From assembly GCA_019417465.1 (NCBI GenBank), contig DXVF01000007.1, forward strand, positions 1 through 49,212: a DNA stretch of 49,212 bases, in the 5' to 3' direction. The translations under genes and the position numbers were made by a program. Positions 16,141 to 24,922 of this stretch are shown one piece after another. This DNA comes from Clostridiales bacterium. GTDB taxonomy: Bacteria > Bacillota > Clostridia > TANB77 > CAG-508. Every line of letters starts with the position of its first letter. The stretch's first letter is position 1. The notes under the pieces were generated by a model. That model did no database searches and was not told the origin of the DNA. It was given only the letters and a program-made list of their open reading frames with translations.

Positions 16141-16695
16141 TCACCTTTTTCTCTTGTTTATTATAATAAACATTATTACTACTAGTAAAATAGTAATAGC
16201 AATTAATATTATATAATAAGTTGGTTCAGATTGTTTTCCTATAATCAAACAACTCTTTTCTTCATCTAATTCAATACTACTATCAATTTTAGATAAAACT
16301 ATTTTATCATTTTTTAATTTTACATTTTCCTTTACTCTAAAAGTAAATTCAAATACATTATTTTCGCTTTTTCCTTTTATTGTATTTATAATAAAATTAC
16401 CTTCTGAATCTGCAGTTACATTTTCTATATCTTGTCCTATTGTTATTTTTGCCATTTCCTCATATGCTTCATCTTTAATAATTTCTAATTTATTTTTGTC
16501 AAATTCTAGTTTACAATGTATAGTAGCCAAATCTTCATCTGAATTTAACTTAATTTTCACATTAAACTCTTCTCCAGGAAGTATGTTCTCTAAATCTTTA
16601 TCTGAAGATATACTAATACTACTAGCATAAGTAAAACTTATTATACAAAATAGCATTAGAAAACTAAGCACAGTTACTTTTATTGTTTTTTTCAT
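16141..16695 (-). CDS. Cohesin-like membrane-anchored protein
   Basis: The 184-residue product has a signal peptide (1-24), a cohesin-like domain (about 27-150; LENILPGEEFNVKIKLNSDEDLATIHCKLEFDKNKLEII) and a C-terminal membrane helix followed by NKRKR. It has no sortase motif, so it would sit in the membrane facing outward. It lies between the dockerin gene (58 bp upstream) and the wall-anchored cohesin gene (12 bp downstream). Confidence 0.7.
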   Translation of the reverse strand: MKKTIKVTVLSFLMLFCIISFTYASSISISSDKDLENILPGEEFNVKIKLNSDEDLATIHCKLEFDKNKLEIIKDEAYEEMAKITIGQDIENVTADSEGNFIINTIKGKSENNVFEFTFRVKENVKLKNDKIVLSKIDSSIELDEEKSCLIIGKQSEPTYYIILIAITILLVVIMFIIINKRKR

Positions 16696-16753
16696 ATAAA
16701 CTTCTCCTTGTATTTACAGTTTCAATAATATATTTTTAATAGCTTATTGTACG

Positions 16754-18937
16754 TCATGCTGGTATATTTTGTAAAATTCCACAAATATAATTCATTAGTA
16801 AAGCTGAATCACTAGTATCTATTTTACCATTTCCTGTGTCTGCAACATCAGCAGCTTTTAATTGTACTTCTGTTAGTGAGTTTTGTTCTGGATTTAATAG
16901 ATACATATTTATTGCAATAAGATCAGCTATATTTACAACACCATCTTGGTTAACATCCCCTGGAATGTATTCATAATCAATCTTATTTTTATTTGCCATT
17001 TCTTCATCTGTTAATCCACTAACATTTTCCTCTAAATTATTTAATTGTTCCATAACATTTATGACATCATATAAATCAACTTTTCCATTTTTATCTATAT
17101 CTGCTTTACTAAGATTTAATTTAGACTCATCTTTTTTTAGTATATACTCTGCAATTAATTTTGCATCATAATAATTTATAACAGCATCATCATTTACATC
17201 ACCTAAAGAATCCTCATTTGCTATTATAAAATAACTTTCTGACAATAATGCAAACTTTGCATCTACCTTACCTTCATCCTCTTGTAATGCATCTAATATC
17301 TTTGATACATCATAAATATCTACTTTTCCATTTCCATCTACATCAGCTATATCTGTATCTATATTTATATCATCTGGTTTAAGTATATATGATGATATTT
17401 TTTGTGCATCATGGTAATCTATAATTCCATCTTTATTTACATCACCTTTAGCTCCTACAAACACTTTAAAATACTTAGTTTTAGAAATATCATTTGAATA
17501 TAACATTTGTGATAAAGCTATTTGGTCATAAATATTTATATTGCCATCTTTATTAATATCACCTTTATCATTTGCAGTTGCATTTTCTTTATATAAATCG
17601 GCAATTGCAAAAACATCTTTAGCATTAATTACTCCATTTTCACCTTCAGTTGTATATATATCTGCATAATTATCTCCATTCACCTTTATATATAATAAAT
17701 ATATTGGTGTCTGACTCGAGATTGCTTTATTTATAAACATAACATCTTCTATGTCTACTTTTCCATTCCCATTTACATCGCCTTTATCTATGCTAATTTG
17801 TGACAAATGATTTGCTAAATACTCAGAATCATGATAATTAATCACACCATCAGAAACGCCTCTTCCTGTACCATCATCTATATCGCCATGTATATATTTA
17901 AGTTCATTTACTTTTAAGTAACGAATATATTTTAAGTCTCTGTTTTCTACTGCCTTTTTTAAATCTGTTCTATCTAATTCATTAATTTTTCCATCACCAT
18001 TTACATCGGCAATCTTTTTATCTTTACAGTCTGTTATTGCTCTTATATCCAGATTATCAATCCTTAAATCCTTATTGATATCTCCTATAGAATCTTCTGA
18101 AACTAAAATAAAATTTTCAACTATTCCAAGATTTTTATTGGTTAATCTACTTTCATAGTCCATTGTTGTAATTGTATTTGTTTTTTTAGATTCAACATTA
18201 CCACCTTGTAATGATTCAAGTACAATACTTTTTCCACAATCATTTACATTATTTATTAATGTTTTATAAGTTAGAGAACTGTTTGTTTGAGATGTATAAG
18301 CAACTACTCTTGTTTTATCTCCAATTTTAATTTTTAATATAGGTGCTTTTTTTACTTTTATTGGCTCACTAAATGAAATATTAATATATAAATTTCCACC
18401 TTCCTTCATTTTTGATTCTATTTTTGTTGCACTTATAGTAATCTTTTCTGGTTCTGTTTGTATTTCTTCTTCATAATCGTAAGAAGTATCTTTGTATGGA
18501 TTATCATAATTACTATTATTTTCTTCTTTTATTCTATAATTTCCATCATCATTATTACTAGTATTATAATAGTTCATGTCTGTATATTTAAATTGTTTAA
18601 AAACCACCCCATAATCACTTAATAATTCTTCACTTTCAAGATTATTAGCATATTTGTAATCTATATCATATTTATATGTTTCTACAATTTGATATTTTAC
18701 ATAGTTTGTTCCAACTCCTGAAGGGATTTTTGTTATAACTCTATATACTCTTACTTCCCTCATTATTATTGCATCATTTTTTCTTGTATGAAAATATTCT
18801 CTTGCTTGACTTTTTAAGTTTTCATCATTTAAATATGTCATTTGTGTTTCTTTTGCTTCTACTGGTCTAATATTGTATATTACAAACAGTAATATTAAAA
18901 TCAGTACACAAACTCCTATTTTTTTAATTACTTTCAT
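16754..18937 (-). CDS. Secreted multi-dockerin protein (about six dockerin modules)
   Basis: The 727-residue product begins with a signal peptide (1-28). A region of unknown fold follows to about residue 290, including an Ig-like stretch (MKEGGNLYINISFSEPIKVKKAPIL). From there to the end are twelve calcium-loop half-repeats of dockerin type: GDINKDLRIDNLD, ADVNGDGKINELD, GDVNGNGKVDIED, GDINKDGNINIYD, GDVNKDGIIDYHD, ADVDGNGKVDIYD, GDVNDDAVINYYD, ADIDKNGKVDLYD, GDVNQDGVVNIAD and similar. They pair into about six modules. No enzyme domain is recognisable. As first gene of an operon with two cohesin-like proteins, it looks like a scaffold that binds them at the cell surface. Confidence 0.85.
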   Translation of the reverse strand: MKVIKKIGVCVLILILLFVIYNIRPVEAKETQMTYLNDENLKSQAREYFHTRKNDAIIMREVRVYRVITKIPSGVGTNYVKYQIVETYKYDIDYKYANNLESEELLSDYGVVFKQFKYTDMNYYNTSNNDDGNYRIKEENNSNYDNPYKDTSYDYEEEIQTEPEKITISATKIESKMKEGGNLYINISFSEPIKVKKAPILKIKIGDKTRVVAYTSQTNSSLTYKTLINNVNDCGKSIVLESLQGGNVESKKTNTITTMDYESRLTNKNLGIVENFILVSEDSIGDINKDLRIDNLDIRAITDCKDKKIADVNGDGKINELDRTDLKKAVENRDLKYIRYLKVNELKYIHGDIDDGTGRGVSDGVINYHDSEYLANHLSQISIDKGDVNGNGKVDIEDVMFINKAISSQTPIYLLYIKVNGDNYADIYTTEGENGVINAKDVFAIADLYKENATANDKGDINKDGNINIYDQIALSQMLYSNDISKTKYFKVFVGAKGDVNKDGIIDYHDAQKISSYILKPDDINIDTDIADVDGNGKVDIYDVSKILDALQEDEGKVDAKFALLSESYFIIANEDSLGDVNDDAVINYYDAKLIAEYILKKDESKLNLSKADIDKNGKVDLYDVINVMEQLNNLEENVSGLTDEEMANKNKIDYEYIPGDVNQDGVVNIADLIAINMYLLNPEQNSLTEVQLKAADVADTGNGKIDTSDSALLMNYICGILQNIPA

Positions 18938-19277
18938 TTGTATCCCCTTTCTTTCACCTATATTAGTATCCTGAATAAAGTTATTATAATTTACTAAAAT
19001 ATCTCTATTTTAAGCTATAGAAAAAATATATCCATTTATTCAACCATGAAATCTACAATTATAATATATTCTATTATTCCTATATCAAAAGAATTTAAAA
19101 TAACCCCATCCATCTGTTTTTGTCAAATCTTAATTACTATATGACAAAATAATACAATATTGTTATATTTTATTTTTTATTTAATGTAAATATTTTTTTA
19201 AAGTTATACTTATCATTTTTTAATACCTATGAAATATAATTTTCTTATTTTGAATAATGATAGCTGTTTTAAATTAT

Positions 19278-19310
19278 AAAATCAGATAATTTTCGAATTA
19301 TCTGATTTTA
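19278..19310 (-). terminator. dxs operon terminator
   Basis: AATCAGATAATT and AATTATCTGATT form a 12-bp stem with a short TTCG-type loop, about 60 bp after the dxs stop. The remaining gap 18938-19277 is AT-rich, with no gene or recognisable motif beyond promoter-like DNA for the dockerin operon. Confidence 0.75.
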
Positions 19311-19367
19311 TAATTGTATTTTGTAACCACTAAATAAGAGTTACTATTTTTTCTCATCTTTTATAAT

Positions 19368-21113
19368 TTATTTTATATCTGATATTATCTTTTCTACTGT
19401 AATTCCGTTTTCTTCTAATAATTCACTTGCAATAAATCTATCTGGGAAACTCTTTTTAATTCCATAGTTTTTAACTTTTATATCAGTAAAACCATAGAAA
19501 CTTGCTATCTTTTCTCCAAATCCTCCTTCTAATATTCCATCTTCTAATGTAATAACTATATCATGTTCTTTCTTTAATTCTTCTAGTAACACTTCATCTA
19601 ATCCTGTAATATATCTTGGATTAATTAATGTTGGTTCAAAGCCTAATTTTTCTTTAATTCCATTTACTACTTCCTCTCCTAATTGATAGAAGTCTCCAAG
19701 AGCTAATATTGCTATCTTACTTCCCTTTTGCTCTACTTTATATTTATTCAAATCACTATAATCTTTTTCTATCTCCTTACTACTAGATATTACTCCATTA
19801 CATGGTATACGAATAGCAACTGGAAATTTATCTTGTTCAATACTCCAATCTAGCATTGCAAAATATTCTTCTTTGCAAGTTGGTGCTAAATATACTAAAT
19901 TTGGAATATTACTCATCATAGCAATATCGTATAATCCTAAATGTGTAACATCATTCATTCCATAAACTGATGCTGTATTTACTAAAATTGTTGCTGAATT
20001 ATTATTTACACATAAATCTTGTGATAATTGGTCATAAGTTCTTTGCATAAAACTTGAATGTGTAGCAAATACTGGTTTTGCTCCATTTTTAGCAATTCCA
20101 GAAACCATTGCTACTGCATGTTCTTCAGCAATTCCTACATCTACAAATTGTTTTCCAGCTATGTCTCTTTTATCTTTTGTGAATCCTATATTTGTAGGAA
20201 CACCAGCAACTACTACTACAACTTTTTCATCTTGTTTCATTTTATTTAATAAGTAATCACAGGTCAATTGTCCATAATCTTCACTTTCAGAAGAAATATT
20301 TGACTTTCCTGTTTCTGGATCAAAAGGCATACACCAATGCCAATTTTCTTTATTTTCTTCAGCAATTTTATAACCTTTTCCCTTTTGTGTATTAATGTGA
20401 ACAACTATTGGATGGTCTATATCTTTTACATCATTAAAAGTATGGATTAATGTTTGAATATCATTTCCATCTTCCACATAAATATAATCTAAATTCATTG
20501 CTTTAAATAAATTGCAAGGATATGTTCCTTTACTTTCTCTTAATTCTTTTAAATTTCTGTATAATCCTCCATGATTTTCTGCAATACTCATATCATTATC
20601 ATTTACAATAATAACAAAATTGCTCTGTAATTCACTCGCAAAATCTAATCCTTCTAGTGCTTCTCCTCCACTTAAAGAACCATCTCCTATTACTGCAATT
20701 ATATTTTCTTTATCTCCTTTTAAATCTCTTGCTTTTACTAAACCAGATGCTAAACTAATAGATGTAGAAGTATGGCCTACATTAAAAAAATCATGCTCAC
20801 TTTCTTCAGGATTTGTATATCCTGAAACATCATCAAAATGTTCATCATATAAATAAGCATCTTTTCTTCCTGTTAACATCTTGTGTGGATAGCTTTGATG
20901 TGATACATCAAAAACAATTTTATCTACAGGAGAATTAAATACATAGTGAAGTGCTATAATTACCTCTACCATACCAAAATTTGGTCCAAAGTGTCCTCCA
21001 TGTTTACTTAACCTATTCATTAAAGCATCTCTTATTTCTGATGCTAATACCTTTAACTCTTCATTACTTAATTTTTTTACATCATATGGTGAATTTATTT
21101 TTTCTAAATACAT
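19368..21113 (-). CDS. dxs: 1-deoxy-D-xylulose-5-phosphate synthase
   Basis: Condenses pyruvate and glyceraldehyde-3-phosphate to DXP, the first step of the MEP isoprenoid pathway, using thiamine diphosphate. The 581-residue product has LSKHGGHFGPNFGMVEVIIALHYVF, VGHTSTSISLASG, the thiamine/Mg motif GDGSLSGGEALEGLDFA...NDNDMSIA, the pyrimidine domain FVDVGIAEEHAVAMVSGIAKNG and a transketolase C domain. It is somewhat shorter than the classical enzyme of about 620 residues, and LSKHGGHFGPN replaces the usual LATKGGHLASN-type wording. It is last in a MerR-controlled operon with a cupin protein (18-bp gap) and a flavodoxin. Confidence 0.93.
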   Translation of the reverse strand: MYLEKINSPYDVKKLSNEELKVLASEIRDALMNRLSKHGGHFGPNFGMVEVIIALHYVFNSPVDKIVFDVSHQSYPHKMLTGRKDAYLYDEHFDDVSGYTNPEESEHDFFNVGHTSTSISLASGLVKARDLKGDKENIIAVIGDGSLSGGEALEGLDFASELQSNFVIIVNDNDMSIAENHGGLYRNLKELRESKGTYPCNLFKAMNLDYIYVEDGNDIQTLIHTFNDVKDIDHPIVVHINTQKGKGYKIAEENKENWHWCMPFDPETGKSNISSESEDYGQLTCDYLLNKMKQDEKVVVVVAGVPTNIGFTKDKRDIAGKQFVDVGIAEEHAVAMVSGIAKNGAKPVFATHSSFMQRTYDQLSQDLCVNNNSATILVNTASVYGMNDVTHLGLYDIAMMSNIPNLVYLAPTCKEEYFAMLDWSIEQDKFPVAIRIPCNGVISSSKEIEKDYSDLNKYKVEQKGSKIAILALGDFYQLGEEVVNGIKEKLGFEPTLINPRYITGLDEVLLEELKKEHDIVITLEDGILEGGFGEKIASFYGFTDIKVKNYGIKKSFPDRFIASELLEENGITVEKIISDIK

Positions 21114-21131
21114 AATTTTCCTCCTTAAATT

Positions 21132-21863
21132 TTATAAATTATTATATTGCTCATCTTCAACTTTTTCTAGCCATTCATTTGATGTATTTTCTCCAGGTAC
21201 TTCAACAGCTAAATGGCTAAACCAAGAATCTGACTTTGCACCATGCCAATGTTTTATATTTGCAGGTATTGTTACCACATCTCCTGGTTTTAGGCTTTGT
21301 GCTTTTTTCCCTTCTTCTTGATACCAACCTTCTCCATCAACACATATTAAAATTTGCCCTCCTCCTTTACTTGCTCTGTGTATATGCCAATTATTTCTAC
21401 ATCCAGGTTCAAATGTAACATTTGCTATAAATATATTTTCTGTTTTCGCTAATGGTTTTAAATAAGAATTGCCTACAAAATATTGTGCAAAATTTATATT
21501 TGGTTCTCCCATTCCAAAGAAGCCACCATGTTCTTCATTTTCTTCATTTTTATATATTTCTTTTGCAATTCTAAATGCTGCCCATACATTTGGCCATCCT
21601 GCATAAAATGACAAATGTGTTAAAATTTCTGCCATTTCTGTTTTTGTTATTCCATTATTTTTTGCTGTTTGTAAATGATATTGTAATGAATTATCTACAA
21701 TTCCTTTACTTACTAATGATGTAATTGTTACGATTGATCTTGTTTTTAAATCTAATTTATCTTCTCTTGACCATACCTCCCCAAATAATACATCATCATT
21801 TAACTCTGCAAATTTAGGAGCAAATTCTCCTAATGCTTCTCTACCTACTGTTTGTTTTTCCAT
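21132..21863 (-). CDS. Carboxymuconolactone decarboxylase-like / cupin fusion
   Basis: In this 243-residue two-domain protein, residues about 10-95 resemble the AhpD/carboxymuconolactone decarboxylase fold (LDLKTRSIVTITSLVSKG ... HLSFYAGWPNVWAAF), although the CxxC redox motif of true AhpD is not visible. Residues about 140-230 are a cupin barrel (CRNNWHIHRASKGGGQILICVDGEGWYQEEGK ... GDVVTIPANIKHWHGA) with the usual metal-binding histidines. Such fusions are common in anaerobes beside flavodoxins; the reaction is not known. Confidence 0.85.
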   Translation of the reverse strand: MEKQTVGREALGEFAPKFAELNDDVLFGEVWSREDKLDLKTRSIVTITSLVSKGIVDNSLQYHLQTAKNNGITKTEMAEILTHLSFYAGWPNVWAAFRIAKEIYKNEENEEHGGFFGMGEPNINFAQYFVGNSYLKPLAKTENIFIANVTFEPGCRNNWHIHRASKGGGQILICVDGEGWYQEEGKKAQSLKPGDVVTIPANIKHWHGAKSDSWFSHLAVEVPGENTSNEWLEKVEDEQYNNL

Positions 21864-21886
21864 AATTAATACTTCCTTTCCTAAAA

Positions 21887-22369
21887 TTATAATCCTAATT
21901 TATTTACCCAGTTTTTTAATTCTTCTTTTGAAACTGAAGCTCTAAATCTTTCTCCATCAAACCATTTTGTATTATCAGAACAAGATGGTTTTAATTCATT
22001 AATTGTGTTTCCTAATCCACTTCCACCTGATGTTGCAAACGGTATAATTGTCTTGCCAGAAAAATCATAACTTTCTAAAAATGTATTTATGATAGTTGGA
22101 GCAACATACCACCAAATTGGAAATCCAATATATACAACATCATATTCTTCCATGTTTTCTACTTTACCTGTTATTGCAGGACGAAAAGATTTGTTTTTCA
22201 TTTCTACCGAGCTTCTACTATTCTTATCCATCCAATTCAAATCTTCCCTTGTATATGGTTTTTCTGGTGTTATTTCATATAAATCTCCACCCACTACAGT
22301 TGCTAATTTCTCTGCAACTCTTTTTGTAACTCCACTTGCTGAAAAATAAGCTATTAAATATTTACTCAT
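21887..22369 (-). CDS. Flavodoxin
   Basis: The protein of about 160 residues is of the flavodoxin/NAD(P)H-dependent FMN type (flavodoxin_4-like). The start at 22369 (MSKYLIAYFSASGVTKRVAEKLA) is preferred over the upstream in-frame ATG at 22402 because AAGGAGGGG stands just before it. The FMN phosphate loop is FSASGVTKRVA, and IGFPIWWYVAP and FATSGGSGLGNT are the other flavin contacts. It is first gene of the operon with the cupin fusion and dxs, under a MerR-type promoter. Confidence 0.88.
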   Translation of the reverse strand: MSKYLIAYFSASGVTKRVAEKLATVVGGDLYEITPEKPYTREDLNWMDKNSRSSVEMKNKSFRPAITGKVENMEEYDVVYIGFPIWWYVAPTIINTFLESYDFSGKTIIPFATSGGSGLGNTINELKPSCSDNTKWFDGERFRASVSKEELKNWVNKLGL

Positions 22370-22559
22370 AATACCCCTCCTTATATTTAATCCATCAAAC
22401 ATAATTTTATATTTTCTTTTGCTGATGAAATATTATTTTTCTGTAATTTACATTTTCACTTTTAAAAAATGTTTTATCCCAATCTTTTACAGAATTTAAT
22501 TCTTAATTTATTATGCTTTTCACCTTTGTTGACAGTATTAATTTCGTGTGTTATTATAT

Positions 22560-22590
22560 TTTATATCATCTAAACCTAACTTTAGGTCAA
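22560..22590 (-). promoter_or_regulatory. MerR-type promoter of the flavodoxin-cupin-dxs operon
   Basis: On the minus strand, TTGACC (22585-22590) and TATAAA (22560-22565) are 19 bp apart, the elongated spacing typical of MerR-controlled promoters. The dyad CCTAACTTTAGG (22575-22586) overlaps the -35. The divergent merR gene starts 42 bp away. Confidence 0.75.
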
Positions 22591-22631
22591 GTGTTTTTTA
22601 TAAAAATTTTTAAATTATGGGAAGTGTTAAA

Positions 22632-23072
22632 ATGTATTCAATTGGAGAAATCTCAAAACAATTTAATTTACCTATATCTACTATTAGATATTATGATAAA
22701 GAAGGTCTGCTTTTAAACATAAAAAGAGATTCTAATGGTATTAGAAAATTTGATGAAACTGATATAAGAGCTATTCAAGTTATTGAATGTTTAAAAAAGT
22801 CTGGCATGCAACTAAAAGATATTAAAGTTTTTATGAAATGGTGTGATACTGGTGATTCTTCTCTAGAAAATAGAAAAGAAATGTTTTATAAAAGGAAAGA
22901 AGATGTAGAAAATCAGATGAAAGAACTTCAAAAAGTCCTTGATTTTGTAAATTATAAATGTTGGTATTATGAAACAGCTTGTAAGGAAAAGACAGAGAAA
23001 AGACTAAAAAATATTACTCCTCAAGATATGCCAGAAAATATTAGGATATTATATAATAACTCACATTGTTAA
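22632..23072 (+). CDS. MerR family transcriptional regulator
   Basis: The 146-residue product has the N-terminal winged helix MYSIGEISKQFNLPISTIRYYDKEGLL and IRKFDETDIRAIQVIECLKKSGMQLKDIKVFM, then a dimerisation coiled coil (about 80-115) and a short C-terminal part with several Cys (KCWYYETAC, final HC). The start at 22632 is chosen because GGGAAG precedes it and the family begins at this Met; an in-frame ATG 15 bases earlier is possible. It is divergent from the flavodoxin operon, whose promoter has MerR-type spacing. The effector is unknown. Confidence 0.88.
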   Translation: MYSIGEISKQFNLPISTIRYYDKEGLLLNIKRDSNGIRKFDETDIRAIQVIECLKKSGMQLKDIKVFMKWCDTGDSSLENRKEMFYKRKEDVENQMKELQKVLDFVNYKCWYYETACKEKTEKRLKNITPQDMPENIRILYNNSHC

Positions 23073-23094
23073 GAAATAATAGTACCATGAAAAA

Positions 23095-23365
23095 GTTTGC
23101 AAAATAAATGAAATAGATGAAACTGCTAATGAAGAAGTTGAAAATTATATGAATTTAAAACGCAGTAAATACACTGGATTTGATTTTGAATTTAAGCCTT
23201 ATTCATTTGAAACTGCAAAAAAAGAAGATGTTTGGGAAATATAATAGGATTAGAAAAACAGATGAGTTGTGTCGACAATCAAAAAAACTAAAAATGACAG
23301 ATGGATACTATGAATATGGTATTCCTCTGTTTATTACCTTATTTAGTTTTATAGGTTATAGTTAA
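23095..23365 (+). pseudogene. Remnant coding segment after merR
   Basis: An open stretch without a start (KINEIDETANEEVENYMNL..., ending with two stops near 23242) is followed in another frame by a short piece ending at 23365 (KLKMTDGYYEYGIPLFITLF). The bias looks coding but neither part is a complete gene, and I do not recognise a family. It is probably the debris of one or two genes. Confidence 0.3.
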
Positions 23366-24268
23366 TTATAGATTTATAATCTTTCCTATAATTTCTATAT
23401 CTTCAATTTTGTTAATTCCAAAACATTTCTTTCCTAAATCTTTTATTGAAGCACCTAAATGGTACATTTCTTTATTATCTATTATTATAAATCTATCATG
23501 AAATTTATTAGTTTTAGCTATTTTTAAGATAGGATATTCTTTATTAAATTTTTGAATATCAAGTTTTTGTATATTGCTTTTATCAGAAGTTAATAATACA
23601 ACCTCTACATTTTTATTTTTCTTCGTAAGCATTTTTAAAACACTATCATCTATATAATTATCTATTATTAAAATCTTTTTATTTGATTTTTTAATAATAT
23701 CAATTATTAAACTGTATGCATCATATATTTGACCTTCAAAAAATATTTTTTGTTTTATATTTTCTTCATTTTGTAATTTGTCAAATACTTTGTCAAATTT
23801 TTTATCATGTTCTAATAATTTATATTCTACATTTGTTAATCTTTCAAATAGTTGTCCATTTGTAGCTAAAAATTTTCTCATTTCTATAAATGATTTTATT
23901 ATACTAATACTAACTTTTACAGCTATTTCATTTTTTAAAACACCTGCTAACATAGCAATTCCTTGTTCTGTAAAAACATATGGAAGATATCTTCTTCCTC
24001 CTCTAATTTCTTCATTTTGTTTTGAGGTTCCAATTTGGAACCTCAAAGTTTGAAATTCATTCTCTGTTAATTGAAAACAAAATTCTTCTGGAAATCTATC
24101 TATATTTCTTTTCACAGCTTTATTTATATTTTTTGTTTCATAATGATATAGCATTGCAACATCACTATCTAACATTACTTGTTTCCCTCTTATAGTATAT
24201 ATTAAATTTTTTATTTCTTCATTTGATATGTTATCTTGAACTACCAAACTATTTATTTCATTTTCCAT
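23366..24268 (-). CDS. ORF6N-domain protein with phospholipase D-like C-terminus
   Basis: The 300-residue product has an N-terminal ORF6N DNA-binding domain (about 18-110; IRGKQVMLDSDVAMLYHYETKNINKAVKRNIDRFPEEFCFQL ... GRRYLPYVFTEQGIAMLAGVL). The middle is coiled coil (about 135-170). The C-terminus (about 185-300) ends with KFHDRFIIIDNKEMYHLGASI, a phospholipase D-like HxK/D-type motif. Such proteins are common on phages and mobile elements and beside defence genes; the role is unproven. Confidence 0.85.
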   Translation of the reverse strand: MENEINSLVVQDNISNEEIKNLIYTIRGKQVMLDSDVAMLYHYETKNINKAVKRNIDRFPEEFCFQLTENEFQTLRFQIGTSKQNEEIRGGRRYLPYVFTEQGIAMLAGVLKNEIAVKVSISIIKSFIEMRKFLATNGQLFERLTNVEYKLLEHDKKFDKVFDKLQNEENIKQKIFFEGQIYDAYSLIIDIIKKSNKKILIIDNYIDDSVLKMLTKKNKNVEVVLLTSDKSNIQKLDIQKFNKEYPILKIAKTNKFHDRFIIIDNKEMYHLGASIKDLGKKCFGINKIEDIEIIGKIINL

Positions 24269-24432
24269 AATTTCACATCCTTATACGCCAAGTTTGTATG
24301 CTCTATAACTTTTAAACAACCTTCTAATATAATTTGGTATTCAAATTTTATAGAGTTCAAACGGCAAGCCCATTCAATTTTAGAGAGTAAATCTCTGCTT
24401 ATCTTGTTTTTCTTCTTTACGATATTAATCAA
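24253..24432 (-). CDS. Possible small ORF overlapping the ORF6N gene start
   Basis: A 59-codon frame begins with TTG at 24432 (an upstream in-frame TGA bars an earlier start) and ends 16 bases inside the ORF6N gene. The product includes KISRDLLSKIEWACRLNSIKFEYQI and ILEGCLKVIEHTNLAYKDV. AAAGGATGG lies 14-22 bases upstream, rather far. The amino-acid content looks protein-like, but I know no family, and the TTG start is weak evidence. Confidence 0.35.
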   Translation of the reverse strand: MINIVKKKNKISRDLLSKIEWACRLNSIKFEYQIILEGCLKVIEHTNLAYKDVKLWKMK

Positions 24433-24473
24433 ATCATATCACACCATCCTTTCTTTTTCAATAAAAGGCAACA

Positions 24474-24502
24474 AAAAATCAACCTTTTACAGTTGATTTC
24501 TT
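24474..24502 (-). terminator. tRNA operon terminator
   Basis: AAATCAAC and GTTGATTT flank an 8-nt loop, followed on the minus strand by TTTTTTG. It lies about 30 bp after the 3' end of the tyrosine tRNA. Confidence 0.75.
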
Positions 24503-24533
24503 AGTTTTCGTCTGGTGCGACGATTTAATCTTT

Positions 24534-24619
24534 TGGTGGGCAGTCCTGGATTCGAACCAGGGAACTCAAATGAGGTCAGATTTACAGTCTGATGGTTTTA
24601 GCCACTCACCCAACTACCC
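24534..24619 (-). tRNA. tRNA-Tyr (GTA)
   Basis: This is a class II tRNA with a long variable arm and the GTA anticodon in CTGTAAA. The acceptor GGGTAGT pairs with ACTGCCC (one G-T), the T arm contains GGTTCGAATCC, and CCA is encoded at the 3' end. It lies 48 bp after a tRNA-Met on the same strand. Confidence 0.93.
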
Positions 24620-24667
24620 ATATATAATAAAAGTGGCTAAGCCACCTCTATCTGGTTTTAAACAAAA

Positions 24668-24744
24668 TGGTGCGCCCTCAAGGATTCGAACCTTGGACCC
24701 ACCGGTTATGAGCCGGTTGCTCTGACCAACTGAGCTAAGGGCGC
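24668..24744 (-). tRNA. tRNA-Met (CAT)
   Basis: A 77-nt cloverleaf with anticodon CAT (GCTCATAAC), acceptor GCGCCCT/AGGGCGC, D arm AGCTCAGTTGGTCAGAGC, T arm GGTTCGAATCC and encoded CCA. It reads as elongator methionine; a CAT isoleucine tRNA (lysidine type) cannot be fully excluded. Confidence 0.9.
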
Positions 24745-24922
24745 ATCTCTTCAATGCATATTTAAGTATATACTATTTTTTTTATGCTGTCAATACTTTT
24801 TTATTTATTTTTATTTAAATTTTATTATCCTTTTTCTTTTGAACAATAACTAATTTATATTTAAATCTTATGAGGTTTGGTTAATAATTTATACCAAACC
24901 TCATAAAATATAAAAAGATCTG

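Noticed and set aside
22617..22631. Earlier ATG as start of the merR gene
   Set aside because: It adds MGSVK before the usual family start and has no ribosome site at proper distance.
23180..23365. A 61-codon gene following merR
   Set aside because: The upstream part of the frame is AT-rich low-complexity translation, and a better coding-like stretch overlaps it in another frame, so the region is treated as remnant DNA.
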